Assembly (NCBI RefSeq): GCF_001593955.1
Contig: NZ_LTAZ01000005.1
Location: 148,001-212,000, forward strand
Source: Halalkalicoccus paucihalophilus
GTDB taxonomy: Archaea > Halobacteriota > Halobacteria > Halobacteriales > Halalkalicoccaceae
Direction of reading: 5' to 3'
DNA length: 64,000 nucleotides
Positions 51,184 through 59,535 of the stretch are shown here, piece after piece (position 1 is the stretch's first letter; every line of letters begins with the position of its first letter). Below the pieces are notes generated by a model. It saw nothing but the letters and a program-made list of their open reading frames with translations, was not told where the DNA came from and made no database searches. The translations under genes and the position numbers were made by a program.

Positions 51184-52472
51184 GCGAACACTCCCCAGAT
51201 CAGTTCGGCGCTGTTTCGTGCACCCTCGATCATCAGGTCGCCGATCGCGCCGACCCCGCCGATGTCGTTTGCGAGCCACGGCAACACGACCAGCGGAAAC
51301 AACAGCGTCGCGATGATGCTTCCGATGTTCGTCGCGGCGACGACCGCGATCAGCCGAAAGAGGGGAACGTCGAGCATCCGCCCGAAGAGATCGCGGATCG
51401 GGCTCTCCTCGTCCGCGAGGATCTCGTTCAAGGTCCCGATGTCGGCGACGTTGACCCGCTGGTAGCGTAGTTCGACGTAGCCCGCGAACCAGCCCGGTGC
51501 CAAAAGCGGGTTGACGCTCGTCATCCACGCGATCGCGCCGCCGACGGTCGCGCTCGGCCAGTGTGCGCCCGCGAGTTTCGCGAGCGCGAAGGCGAAGACG
51601 CCGTTGAAGAGGAACCACGTCGCAAAGACCCGCAAGAGGAAGTCGTTCTGTGCGCCGGCCATCACGAGCAGGAAGAAAAAGACGAGAAAGCCGAGGGCGA
51701 TCAGGTAGCCGACGGCCTTGTAGATCGAGAAGCGCCGCCCCTTCTGGGTACCGACGAGCGAGTCCATCGGCGGCAGGCTCTCGGGGTCCGCGAGATAGCG
51801 TTCAATCCCCTCGCGGTGGCCCGCCCCGACGACCGCGATCACGTCGTGGCCCGCGGTACGGAGCGCGAGCAGTTTGTGCGCGATGTAGGCGTCGCGTTCG
51901 TCGATCAGCGCCTCCGCGCCGCCCGGACTGAATCGACGAAACTCCGCCATCATCGCCGTCACCACGTCGGCGTCGGTCAGTTCTTCTACGTCGAGTTCCT
52001 CCTCGTCGGTACCGTAGCCGAACAGCCCCAGAAAGAGGCCGCCGACGAGTTTGAGCTTCTCGACGAGGGTCATTCGCGCCCAGAACCGCTGAATGGTCGT
52101 CTGGATCTCGCGGTCGACGAGCGCGACGCCCAGACCGAGGGATTCTGCGGTCTCGACGGCGGCGTGCATGTCCGCACCGGGTTCGATGTCGAAGCGCTCG
52201 CCGAGGCGCGTCTGAACGTATGAAAGCATCCAGTACGCGAGGAACTGAAAGACGGTGTTGCCCCGCAAAAGGTCGCCGGCATCGAGGTCGTCGGGGAGTT
52301 CGCCCTTCATCTGGCGGTAGCGCCCCTCGTCGAGTTCGACGGCGACCACGTCGGGACGTTCGCGTTCGATGGTCTCCTCGACCTCGGTGACGCTGTCCTT
52401 GGAGATGTGGGCGGTGCCCACGAGGCGGACCGAACCGCCCTCGGCCCCCCGTGGCACCTGCCGATCGGTCAT
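51180..52472 (-). CDS. TraB/PrgY family membrane protein
   Basis: A 430-residue protein. The N-terminal TraB/TIKI domain shows LVGTAHISKDSV (near 17-28) and VVAVELDEGRY (near 43), with a later VVGAGHREGIERYL (near 218). These are the conserved histidine/glutamate positions of a family proposed to be metalloproteases. Four to six membrane helices follow (about 250-420). Start at 52472. It is the first gene of an operon with the M50 protease. Confidence 0.87.
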   Translation of the reverse strand: MTDRQVPRGAEGGSVRLVGTAHISKDSVTEVEETIERERPDVVAVELDEGRYRQMKGELPDDLDAGDLLRGNTVFQFLAYWMLSYVQTRLGERFDIEPGADMHAAVETAESLGLGVALVDREIQTTIQRFWARMTLVEKLKLVGGLFLGLFGYGTDEEELDVEELTDADVVTAMMAEFRRFSPGGAEALIDERDAYIAHKLLALRTAGHDVIAVVGAGHREGIERYLADPESLPPMDSLVGTQKGRRFSIYKAVGYLIALGFLVFFFLLVMAGAQNDFLLRVFATWFLFNGVFAFALAKLAGAHWPSATVGGAIAWMTSVNPLLAPGWFAGYVELRYQRVNVADIGTLNEILADEESPIRDLFGRMLDVPLFRLIAVVAATNIGSIIATLLFPLVVLPWLANDIGGVGAIGDLMIEGARNSAELIWGVFA

Positions 52473-52606
52473 CACCCTCCCTTGGACGTCCCCGCTTTTA
52501 TACTGCCGGTTGTCAGACGAGGCGGTCGTCGCGGGGCCGGGCACCGGCCGTCAGTGTCGGCCAACCGGTCGGTCCGGGCGGGCGGACAGATACGTGGGTT
52601 CTATAC

Positions 52607-52630
52607 GTATCGGTACGAAGCTACCGATAC
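52607..52630. promoter_or_regulatory. Perfect inverted repeat before the zinc-rich TackOD1-like gene
   Basis: GTATCGGTA (52607-52615), a 6-base loop and TACCGATAC (52622-52630) form a perfect 9-bp inverted repeat that ends four bases before the ATG at 52635. It could be an operator for a dimeric regulator or an RNA hairpin that masks the start. Confidence 0.55.
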
Positions 52631-52634
52631 GACC

Positions 52635-53618
52635 ATGGTTTCGCCAGGCGAGCTGCGAATGTTAACTGAGCTTTCGGATGGAGAGGGCGAGTTCACGCCC
52701 GAGACGGGACCCGGCGGATCGATCGACTACCCGACGGCCGAGCGGCTGCTCGACGATCGTGATCCCGCCGTCGTCGACGTCCTCGAACGCTTCGGGGCGC
52801 GCGGGGTTCTCGATGGGGAGTTCGTCTCGAAGGTCTACAGCTGTCCCGAGTGTTCCGCACAGGGCATGCAGTATACGACCGCGTGTCCGGCCTGTGAGTC
52901 GGCCCACGCCATCGAGACGACCGTCGTCGAACACCGGGCCTGCGGAGCGAGCGCCCCCGAATCGCACTTCGAGCGCGAGGACGGACACGTCTGTCCCGAG
53001 TGTGAGACGCGGGTTCGAGAGGACGACCTAGAGCGCACGGAGCGCTACGTCTGCAAGGAGTGCAATGAGGTCTTCGAGACGCCCGAACACCGCCTATGGT
53101 GTCGGGACTGTCTGTACATGTTCCCGCCCGAGGAGACCATCGAACGTGCGCTCTATCGCTACCGGATCACCGACGACGGGCGCGAGTGGGCCGAACGCCA
53201 CCGTCTCGCCCGCGAGACCGCCGCCGACACCCTCGAGGAGAGGCGCTTCGAGGTGAGCGTCGATACGACCGTCGAGGGCGAGGGGACGACCTACCCGGTC
53301 CACGTCTTCGCCAAGGACCCGCTTCTGGGCGAACGACGCGTCGTCGCGATCGCGGAGCGTCCGACGGGCGAGAGCGTCGCGGCGTTCCGCGACCTCGCCC
53401 GCGAGGTCGATGCCCACCCGATCGTCGTCACCACGACCGGGGCCGTCTCCGAGGAGGTCGCGACGCTCGCGGAGTCCGCGGACCTGACGCTGCTTTCGGC
53501 CCGCCCCGACGGGAGCCTCGACAGCCAGTACGACGTGGCCGAGGGCACGCCCCGTGGCCAATCGCTCTTCCAGCGGCTCACCTCGGCGATGGACGTCCCG
53601 GCGTGGAAGGGCCAGTAG
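52635..53618 (+). CDS. Multi-zinc-ribbon protein (TackOD1-like metal-binding protein)
   Basis: A 327-residue protein with an N-terminal helical region, then a dense run of zinc knuckles: CPEC..CPAC (about 69-86), C..A region, CPEC (near 118-121), CKEC (near 136-139) and CRDC (near 153-156). The C-terminal half (about 195-327) is an alpha/beta domain with HVFAKDPLLGERRVVAIAERP and SADLTLLSARPDG, which resembles a nuclease- or receiver-like fold. The arrangement resembles the TackOD1 proteins of archaea, proposed to act downstream of signalling domains. Divergent from the TraB operon, with a perfect inverted repeat just before the start. Confidence 0.65.
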   Translation: MVSPGELRMLTELSDGEGEFTPETGPGGSIDYPTAERLLDDRDPAVVDVLERFGARGVLDGEFVSKVYSCPECSAQGMQYTTACPACESAHAIETTVVEHRACGASAPESHFEREDGHVCPECETRVREDDLERTERYVCKECNEVFETPEHRLWCRDCLYMFPPEETIERALYRYRITDDGREWAERHRLARETAADTLEERRFEVSVDTTVEGEGTTYPVHVFAKDPLLGERRVVAIAERPTGESVAAFRDLAREVDAHPIVVTTTGAVSEEVATLAESADLTLLSARPDGSLDSQYDVAEGTPRGQSLFQRLTSAMDVPAWKGQ

Positions 53619-53621
53619 TCG

Positions 53622-54065
53622 TTAGCGCCCGCCGTTCTCGCCGGCGAGGGCCTCCTCGCGCAGCCGCTCGCCGCGCTCGCTCCCGACCGTGAGCTCGGGG
53701 ACCGACGTCGGCGAGCGGTCCTCGTCGATCGCGACGTAGACGAAGTAGGACTCGGTGGTCTTCTCGGCGTTTCCGGTTCGGAGGTCCTCGCGGAACGTCT
53801 GGAGACGGACCTTCACGCTCGATTTCCCGGCCTCGTAGACGTAGGCCTCGATCAGCGCGACGTCGCCGACCTGAATCGGACGCTCGAAGTCGACCCCGTT
53901 GATGTGGGCGGTGACGCAGGACTCGCCGGCGAACCGCATCGCGCTCATCGCGCCGATCTCGTCCATCCACTTCAGGACGTTGCCCCCGTGGGCGGTCTGG
54001 AGGCTGTTGGCGTGATTGGGTTGGACCATCTCGCGGTTCTCGATGTAGGTCTCGAGCAGATCCAT
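53622..54065 (-). CDS. Acyl-CoA thioesterase (hotdog fold)
   Basis: A 147-residue hotdog thioesterase that hydrolyses acyl-CoA to free acid. VQPNHANSLQTAHGGNVLKWMDEIGAM (split over residues 13-39) with the conserved NxxxxxxGG active-site loop, then VTAHINGVDFERPIQVGD near 49 to 66, are diagnostic for the YciA/BACH group. The start at 54065 (MDLLETYIENR) gives the normal length. Confidence 0.9.
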   Translation of the reverse strand: MDLLETYIENREMVQPNHANSLQTAHGGNVLKWMDEIGAMSAMRFAGESCVTAHINGVDFERPIQVGDVALIEAYVYEAGKSSVKVRLQTFREDLRTGNAEKTTESYFVYVAIDEDRSPTSVPELTVGSERGERLREEALAGENGGR

Positions 54066-54175
54066 ACGCCAGATTTCGTGGGCGGAATGATGAGCCTGCT
54101 GTCTCGAAGGCCGAGGAACCCGGGCTTCTCGGTTCCCGTCGTCCAAGAGGAATGTGGCCCGACCGAAGACGCTAG

Positions 54176-54622
54176 TCAGAGCTCTATGTGAACCGTCCTG
54201 AAATCGGGATAGGTCCCGAGATTACAACAGCAGTCGCCCCGATCCTCAGTGACGACGAAACTATCACCACGCCCGAGCGAGAGCTGATCGACCCGTTCGT
54301 CGCTCCAGAATCGCACGGCACGCGACCGGACCGCCGTATCGTCGATCCCTCCGCCGCCGGAGACGTCGATGGTGACGGGGATGTACTGGTCCGTATAGAA
54401 CCGACACCACCGCCGACTGGTCGAGTCGTTGCTCGAAACGGTACACTCCGCACCTTCGAGATCCGTCGACAGACCGTTCGGCCGATAGATCTGCGTGACG
54501 ACGTACTCTTCGGGCTGTGCGCCGGCGGTTCCAGCGAGGAGCGACAGCGTACCGATCCCGCCCCCGATCGCCGCCCCACTCTTCAGAATTCGCCGACGCG
54601 AAACCGTTCTTTCTCCCTCCAT
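54176..54622 (-). CDS. Secreted twin-arginine protein of unknown function
   Basis: A 148-residue protein with a twin-arginine signal (SRRRILKSGAAIGGG) ending in AGAQP, so cleavage after AGA-Q is likely. The mature part (about 115 residues) has six cysteines, among them EAECTVSS-like ECTVSSN, RWCRF and DCCCN. In an extracellular halophilic setting these could form disulfides. No family is recognised. The upstream neighbour is on the opposite strand. Confidence 0.65.
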   Translation of the reverse strand: MEGERTVSRRRILKSGAAIGGGIGTLSLLAGTAGAQPEEYVVTQIYRPNGLSTDLEGAECTVSSNDSTSRRWCRFYTDQYIPVTIDVSGGGGIDDTAVRSRAVRFWSDERVDQLSLGRGDSFVVTEDRGDCCCNLGTYPDFRTVHIEL

Positions 54623-54812
54623 GAGCGCCGACAGTACTGACGCGTATGGGACACTTAGCTGTTATCTAATTTCACATGTCCTGTTCTTCGTACGGAACAC
54701 GACCGTCAGTTGACTATCAGTTCGTATGAACGGGATCGACGTATCCGTAGCGCGAGACGTCCTCGGGAGTCAGTACCACGGCCGTTTTCCGTGAGCGGGG
54801 GTAACGGGCGAT

Positions 54813-55271
54813 ATGACCCTCGACGTAGCGACGCCCGATCCGCCGGAGTTGCAAGCGATCGATCCCGACGAGTACGACGACGTAGAGGTCGTCTCGGACA
54901 CCGATTACCGTCGCGAGGAATTGGGGCAGTTCCTCCGGGACGGCGCGTGGGACCGGGCGTGGGGAGAATGGGCTGCCGACTCGGATCTCACCGAAGGCGA
55001 GTTCGAGATCGTCGACGAACTCGGACTGATCGACCGGTTCGACTTCTTCTGGGATTCGTTCGCCGACCGGGTCGGGTACCACGCGCCGGGCCTCCCCGAG
55101 GACTGGCGCGAGCGGGAGATCCACCCCGATCTCGACTCGTGGGGCACCGTCTCGTCGATCAACGCCGAACTGACCGAACTGGGTCAAACCGTCTGTGACG
55201 TGCTCAAAAACGACTACATCGAGTGGGAGTCGGACTACGAACCGCCGGACGACCTGCCCGATTTCTCGTAG
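54813..55271 (+). CDS. Conserved haloarchaeal protein of unknown function
   Basis: A 152-residue highly acidic protein (many D and E, few K) with ELGQFLRDGAWDRAWGEWA (near residues 36-54) and FDFFWDSFADRVGYHAP (near 77-93) as notable aromatic helices. No catalytic motif. It is soluble and presumably cytosolic. I know no family name for it. Confidence 0.6.
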   Translation: MTLDVATPDPPELQAIDPDEYDDVEVVSDTDYRREELGQFLRDGAWDRAWGEWAADSDLTEGEFEIVDELGLIDRFDFFWDSFADRVGYHAPGLPEDWREREIHPDLDSWGTVSSINAELTELGQTVCDVLKNDYIEWESDYEPPDDLPDFS

Positions 55272-55308
55272 GCGGTCCGAGAGGTCCCGTTCGATTCCCG
55301 CCGTCGGA

Positions 55309-55452
55309 TCACTCGCGGGCGACCGCGAGGTTACACAGTACGCCGTCGCACTCGGGACAGGTGCCCGGGTGTTTCGCGCTTGTCGTGCGGTACTGGCACT
55401 CAACACGTTCGTAGTACGATTCGGCCGGACTGTACGGGTCGTGGTTGGACAC
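55309..55452 (-). CDS. Rubrerythrin-like zinc-knuckle small protein
   Basis: A 47-residue protein starting at a GTG. It reads SNHDPYSPAESYYERVEC, then TTSAKHPGTCPECDGVLC and NLAVARE. This is the very common haloarchaeal family annotated as rubrerythrin-like domain protein. The second knuckle (CPEC) is intact, but in the first knuckle the usual first Cys is Arg (YERVEC where the family has YECVDC), so the zinc site may be altered. The C-terminal NLAVARE ending is the family signature. Confidence 0.85.
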   Translation of the reverse strand: MSNHDPYSPAESYYERVECQYRTTSAKHPGTCPECDGVLCNLAVARE

Positions 55453-55519
55453 GATCGACCGTATCGCGTGTGACCCGATAACGCTTGTCCTGATATATGG
55501 CTACAATATCGGGATCAAA

Positions 55520-56077
55520 CTAAGGAGTACTAGCAACGAGAACGAACGTTTCCGGACGTTCGTTCGAAAATACGACCTCGAGCCCGAAATCATTGAACTG
55601 GTCCCGTACGCTCGTGAGGTCGTAGCGCTCATCGACCGAGGGTCCGTCCTCGCCCGTTCCGGCCGCCGACCAGTCGACGACGACGACCCGTCCACCCGGA
55701 CGTACCACTCGCCGGACCTCCGCCAGTGCCGCCTCGCTGTAGAACTCGTGGTAGGTCATCGTCGTCACGGCGGCGTCACACTCCCCGTCCTCGAACGGGA
55801 GGTCGGCCACGTCGGCGGTCACGGGCGTGACGTTTTCGGGGAGGCCTTTCTCGCGATAGATCCCGTGCATCTCTTCTTGGAGGTCGACGGCGTAGACCCG
55901 TCCGGCGAAGGGAGCGATGTCGTCGGTGTAGAACCCGGTCCCACTTCCGAGGTCCACGACGGTTTCGGTGCCGTCGAGCGCGAGCGGACCCAGCAGCTCC
56001 TCGCGCGAGCAGAACCGGTAGCGCGATGGGTCCTCAAGCTCGGCGGCGCGCTCGATCGGGTAGGTGTGAAAGCCCAT
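55520..56077 (-). CDS. Class I SAM-dependent methyltransferase
   Basis: A 185-residue methyltransferase of the UbiE/type 11 group. Motif I is VVDLGSGTGFYT (near residues 40-51), motif II acid in VYAVDLQ, and VADLPFEDGECDAAV (near 89) is typical, followed by RVVRPGGRVVVVDW. No target can be named. The gene is on the minus strand between two plus-strand genes. Confidence 0.9.
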   Translation of the reverse strand: MGFHTYPIERAAELEDPSRYRFCSREELLGPLALDGTETVVDLGSGTGFYTDDIAPFAGRVYAVDLQEEMHGIYREKGLPENVTPVTADVADLPFEDGECDAAVTTMTYHEFYSEAALAEVRRVVRPGGRVVVVDWSAAGTGEDGPSVDERYDLTSVRDQFNDFGLEVVFSNERPETFVLVASTP

Positions 56078-56179
56078 ACCGATAGGGGGCCCCGTGAGGA
56101 CTTAGCTTCCCGGTAGTTCGAGGTCGGTGCCCTGCCGACCGCCGAAACGGCTACCTGTCCGTGGGTGGTACCTGGTAGC

Positions 56180-56665
56180 ATGAACGTTCGGGAAGCCGAC
56201 GAAGGGGACATCGAGGGGATCCGCGGCGTGGCCCGTCGATCGTGGGAGCGGGACTCTCCCGAGATTCTGAGTCGGGAGACGATCGTCGAGACCGTCGAGG
56301 AGTGGTACGGGCCCGACCGCCTCGCGTTCGATATCGGGAGCGACGATGCACACGTGCTCGTCGCGAGCGGGAACGACGGCGTGATCGGCTTCGCACACGC
56401 CGTCGGCGAGTCGGGGACGGGCACGCTGTTGCGCCTCTACGTCGACCCCGAGTACCGGGATCGGGGCGTCGGAACGCGACTGCTCGAAGCGGTGTGCGGG
56501 GCGCTCGCCGATGGGGGCTGTACGGACGTCGAGGCGATGGTGCTCGAGGCGAACAAACCGGGAAACGCCTTCTATCGCGGGTTCGGCTTCGAGCCCGACC
56601 GCGAAAGCGAGACGACGATCGGGGGCGACGCGTACGACGAGGTCGTCTATACGCTCACGCTCTGA
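56180..56665 (+). CDS. GNAT-family N-acetyltransferase
   Basis: A 161-residue acetyltransferase. The acetyl-CoA pyrophosphate loop is RDRGVGTRLLEAV (about residues 94-106), preceded by LLRLYVDPEYR and followed by AMVLEANKPGNAFYRGFGFEP, a near-perfect GNAT core. The start is the ATG at 56180 (NVREADEGD). The substrate is unknown. It overlaps the converging gene by 11 bases. Confidence 0.92.
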   Translation: MNVREADEGDIEGIRGVARRSWERDSPEILSRETIVETVEEWYGPDRLAFDIGSDDAHVLVASGNDGVIGFAHAVGESGTGTLLRLYVDPEYRDRGVGTRLLEAVCGALADGGCTDVEAMVLEANKPGNAFYRGFGFEPDRESETTIGGDAYDEVVYTLTL

Positions 56666-56999
56666 GTTCCCGCCCGAGGGATCTGAGAACCGCTCCGGGC
56701 CACACCCGTGCGGGCGCGACCCCAAGCGCGCGCGAGAGGGCGTTGGGCTCGACGTGCGGACCGATTCGGGCGATCACGATCCCGCGGACCTCGACGTCGG
56801 CCGAGAGGTCCGCCGCGACGAACCGGGTTCCGACGGGTTCGACCAGTTCCGAGAGCGTGCCGAGGCTCCGGAGGACGGCGATCGCTCCCCGGAGCGAGGA
56901 CGTGGCGACCGTGAGGTGGGTTCCGGAGCCGCTGATCTCGACCGGATGGCCCTCGACGGTGAGTCGGAGGTCGGCCTCGACGGCGAGCGCCGTACCCAT
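56655..56999 (-). CDS. Conserved haloarchaeal protein of unknown function
   Basis: A 114-residue soluble protein, rich in short strands: ALAVEADLRLTVEGHPVEISG and HLTVATSSLRGAIAVLRSL. The C-terminus is basic (RVWPGAVLRSLGREL). No family recognised. It follows the 57217 gene with a one-base stop/start overlap (TGATG), so the two are an operon. Confidence 0.6.
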   Translation of the reverse strand: MGTALAVEADLRLTVEGHPVEISGSGTHLTVATSSLRGAIAVLRSLGTLSELVEPVGTRFVAADLSADVEVRGIVIARIGPHVEPNALSRALGVAPARVWPGAVLRSLGRELRA

Positions 57000-57217
57000 C
57001 AGTCGCGGTCCTTCGTCCTGATCCGCATCGTGCCGTCAACCCGCCAGTGGGCGTATTCGGCGTCCTCGCCCGTCTTGCTCGGGACGTCGACCTCCATGTC
57101 CTCGAACTCGTAGGTGATCTCCGCACCGCGGCCGGTCAGCCGGTCGTAGAGGCTGATCGCGAGTTCGGGCCACGTCTCGGTCTCCTCGGCACGCTCGGGT
57201 GAGTCGTCGCTGCTCAT
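56999..57217 (-). CDS. Small conserved haloarchaeal protein
   Basis: A 72-residue acidic protein, SSDDSPERAEETETWPELAISLYDRLTGRGAEITYEFE (split here) then VDGTMRIRTKDRD. A helix and a beta hairpin are likely. First gene of a pair with the next; function unknown. Confidence 0.65.
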   Translation of the reverse strand: MSSDDSPERAEETETWPELAISLYDRLTGRGAEITYEFEDMEVDVPSKTGEDAEYAHWRVDGTMRIRTKDRD

Positions 57218-57319
57218 GATCGATCGGGACTACGGTCGGTAACCACCTTATAGTTCGCATCTCCTTCATTTATCGACACGACGGCGGGGTTTTTTCCCGC
57301 CGGTTCGCGAACGGGACGT

Positions 57320-57676
57320 GTGTACACACATCGCAGTATCGACGACGTCGGTCCACAGGAGATCGAAGGGATCGAACCGAGCCTGCGGGCGATCGGGTAC
57401 GAACTCCGTCCCGCCGAGATGCGCCCAAGCGTCTGGGAGTACGCCGCGGGCGAGTCGAACAACCGCCACCGGCAGGGCGAACAGGAGGAGCTGTACGTCG
57501 TGCTCTCCGGGCGCTTCGAGATGGAGGTCGACGGGGAGACGATCGAGCTGGCCGAGGGCGACGCCGTCGTCGTCTCGCCCGACGCGTGGCGGCAACTGAT
57601 CGCCCGCGAGGACTCCCGGCTGCTCGCGGTCGGCGCGCCGAACGTCGCCGACGACGGGATCGTCTACGAGGAGTGA
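57320..57676 (+). CDS. Cupin-domain protein
   Basis: A 118-residue single cupin starting at a GTG (57320). The first motif lies in NNRHRQGEQEELYVVLSG (about residues 47-64; His, Gln and Glu in the metal positions) and the second in EGDAVVVSPDAWRQL. The second-motif histidine is missing, so metal binding may be weak. Its end overlaps the convergent EthD gene by 13 bases. Role unknown. Confidence 0.8.
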   Translation: MYTHRSIDDVGPQEIEGIEPSLRAIGYELRPAEMRPSVWEYAAGESNNRHRQGEQEELYVVLSGRFEMEVDGETIELAEGDAVVVSPDAWRQLIAREDSRLLAVGAPNVADDGIVYEE

Positions 57677-57987
57677 TCGAGCCGGACCGTCTCCTCGACG
57701 ACCAGCGACGGCGAGGCCTCGAAGTCGACGAATTCCCGGGCGTCGGCCTGTACACGCTCGCCCTCGGGTGACTCGAAGGCCGCCGCGAGGTCCTCGGTCG
57801 ACTCGAAGTAGAGTTCGACGATCCCGTCGTAGCCGGCCTTCTCGGGGTCCCGCGGAACCGAGGTCACGTACTTCTGCAGGTTCGGAAGCTGGGCCGCGAT
57901 CTCGGCGTGCTCGCCCGTCCAGCGTGCTTTGAACTCCTCGTGGGTGATGTCGTCGTCGCGCAGGAGGAGCTGTACCATCTTGATCAT
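57664..57987 (-). CDS. EthD-domain protein
   Basis: A 107-residue dimeric alpha+beta barrel-type domain: MVQLLLRDDDITHEEFKARW (near residues 4-23) with the typical HAEIAAQLPNLQKYVTS. EthD-type proteins assist in degradation or redox steps on organic compounds. The start at 57987 (MIKMVQLLL) gives the normal length. Confidence 0.85.
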   Translation of the reverse strand: MIKMVQLLLRDDDITHEEFKARWTGEHAEIAAQLPNLQKYVTSVPRDPEKAGYDGIVELYFESTEDLAAAFESPEGERVQADAREFVDFEASPSLVVEETVRLDHSS

Positions 57988-58066
57988 ACACGAACTCTCA
58001 CGGGCCGTCCGTTTCGGCCTGTCGGTTTTCGCTACGGTTATGAGTGTGCGCTCCATTCACACGGAT

Positions 58067-58252
58067 ATGTTGGCACGTACCGAGCTCCGAACGCCACAAC
58101 GGCGCGAGTGTGAGTGCTGTAATCGACACGAAGTATGGGACGCGAACGACAGCTGTTGGCGCATCGCCACCGAGGGCGGCGAGCGACTGGCCGGTCATCG
58201 ACACTGTATTCACGAGTGGGACATCGACGGCACCTTCCGTCCCTACGAGTAG
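58067..58252 (+). CDS. HEWD-motif small zinc-type protein
   Basis: A 61-residue haloarchaeal protein with the HEWD signature (HCIHEWDIDGTF near residues 46-57). ECECCNRHEVW at 15-25 and the histidines of GHRHCIHEW could bind a metal. The family has no known function. The ATG at 58067 (MLARTELRTPQ) fits the usual length. Confidence 0.8.
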   Translation: MLARTELRTPQRRECECCNRHEVWDANDSCWRIATEGGERLAGHRHCIHEWDIDGTFRPYE

Positions 58253-58263
58253 CGTTCGACAGG

Positions 58264-58935
58264 TCACCTGAGCGAGCGCAGTACCGACAGGACACCCGCC
58301 GAGTACTTTCCTTCGATAATCTCGTCTGCGGCCGCCCGCGCCGCCGCGTCCGCGTTCGCCACCGCAAACGACCGGCCGACGGCCTCGAACGTCGAGACGT
58401 CGTTTTCGGAGTCCCCGATCGCGACGAACTCCTCGACCGGGCGATCAAGCGCGTCACAGACCGCCCGGAGCCCCTTGCCCTTCGAGATCGTTGGGTCCTT
58501 GACGTGGTAGGCGTAGCCCGTATCGACCACTTCTAACCCGTACTCGGCGGCGAGCGCTTCGAGGGGAGCGAGCGGCGAGTTGCGGTTGACCGCGACTTCA
58601 GTTTCGCGCCAGCGGTTGACCAGATCGCTCTTTCCCCAACCGAGGTCGTAGCCCGCCTCACGGTACTCGCGGGCGACCTCGTGGGGTGCGCTCGCGTCAC
58701 CTGTAATGCGGATCTCGTCGCCGGCGAGGACGACCCCGCCGTTTTCCGCGATCACCAGCGGGTCGATCCCGACGAACTGACAGAGGGCAACGGGGTAGGG
58801 AAAGGCCTTCCCGGTGGCGATCACGACCGGGGCGGGCCACTCGCGGAGTTCTTCGAAGGCGCGCGGATCGACGGCGCTCGACCCGTCACCGCGGGTGATG
58901 GTGCCGTCGATGTCGACGACGATCGGCGGAGTCAT
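58264..58935 (-). CDS. Phosphoglycolate phosphatase (archaeal, HAD family)
   Basis: A 223-residue HAD hydrolase of the archaeal phosphoglycolate phosphatase group. Motif I is VVDIDGTIT (near residue 5-13), motif II in PVVIATGK, and motifs III/IV in KGKGLRAVCDALDRP and AIGDSENDVSTFE near 170. It hydrolyses 2-phosphoglycolate and sugar-type phosphates in the cytosol. Its start lies 100 bases from the divergent symporter operon. Confidence 0.88.
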   Translation of the reverse strand: MTPPIVVDIDGTITRGDGSSAVDPRAFEELREWPAPVVIATGKAFPYPVALCQFVGIDPLVIAENGGVVLAGDEIRITGDASAPHEVAREYREAGYDLGWGKSDLVNRWRETEVAVNRNSPLAPLEALAAEYGLEVVDTGYAYHVKDPTISKGKGLRAVCDALDRPVEEFVAIGDSENDVSTFEAVGRSFAVANADAAARAAADEIIEGKYSAGVLSVLRSLR

Positions 58936-59034
58936 AGCTCCCCTTCGAACCCCGAGGGATAAACTGGCGGCGATCCGTCTCGGTTCCTATATCAACATCA
59001 ACGGTTATGATCCCCCATTCTGTTGAGTGGGTAG

Positions 59035-59535
59035 ATGGCACGAAACACGATCATGGCAGTTATCGGGACGTTATCGGTAGCGTTGCTGGTGGCGGCGGCG
59101 ATGGGGACCTACAGGGTGTTCTCGTATCTCGGGGCGGTGTTCATCCTCACGACCCTCGCGTCGGCCTCCGTAGAGCGCGCCGACGGGGAGTTCGACCTCG
59201 CGCCGTACACCGGGCTGGTCGCCGGCCTCGGGGTACTGTTTCTGATCGGGCTGACCGGGATCTGGCTGATGTGGTCGCCCGGAACGACCGAGTTCACGTA
59301 CTTATTGGGCCTCCCGACCTCGACGTTCTTCTACGTCCTCTTCCTCTGGGCGCTGCCGCTTCTGGGGGCGATTTACTACTCGGTGGTCTTCGATCGGATC
59401 GGGGGCGAAGCCGTCGTCGAAGCGATCATGAGCGACGCCCGGGCGGCCCAATCGGACGGGTCGTTCCCGCTGGTTCCCCGGCGGGTCCAGTCCCCGCCGG
59501 ACCGAAGCGAGCGAGGTGAGCCCACCGATGACTGA
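59035..59535 (+). CDS. Small membrane subunit-like protein of the symporter operon
   Basis: A 166-residue membrane protein with four helices (about residues 6-24, 28-46, 60-80 and 98-118) and a polar C-terminal tail. It is the first gene of the operon and its end overlaps the symporter gene by eight bases. DUF3311/DUF485-like small proteins often precede SSS-type symporters; this one is larger. A helper role for the symporter is inferred from position. Confidence 0.7.
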   Translation: MARNTIMAVIGTLSVALLVAAAMGTYRVFSYLGAVFILTTLASASVERADGEFDLAPYTGLVAGLGVLFLIGLTGIWLMWSPGTTEFTYLLGLPTSTFFYVLFLWALPLLGAIYYSVVFDRIGGEAVVEAIMSDARAAQSDGSFPLVPRRVQSPPDRSERGEPTDD

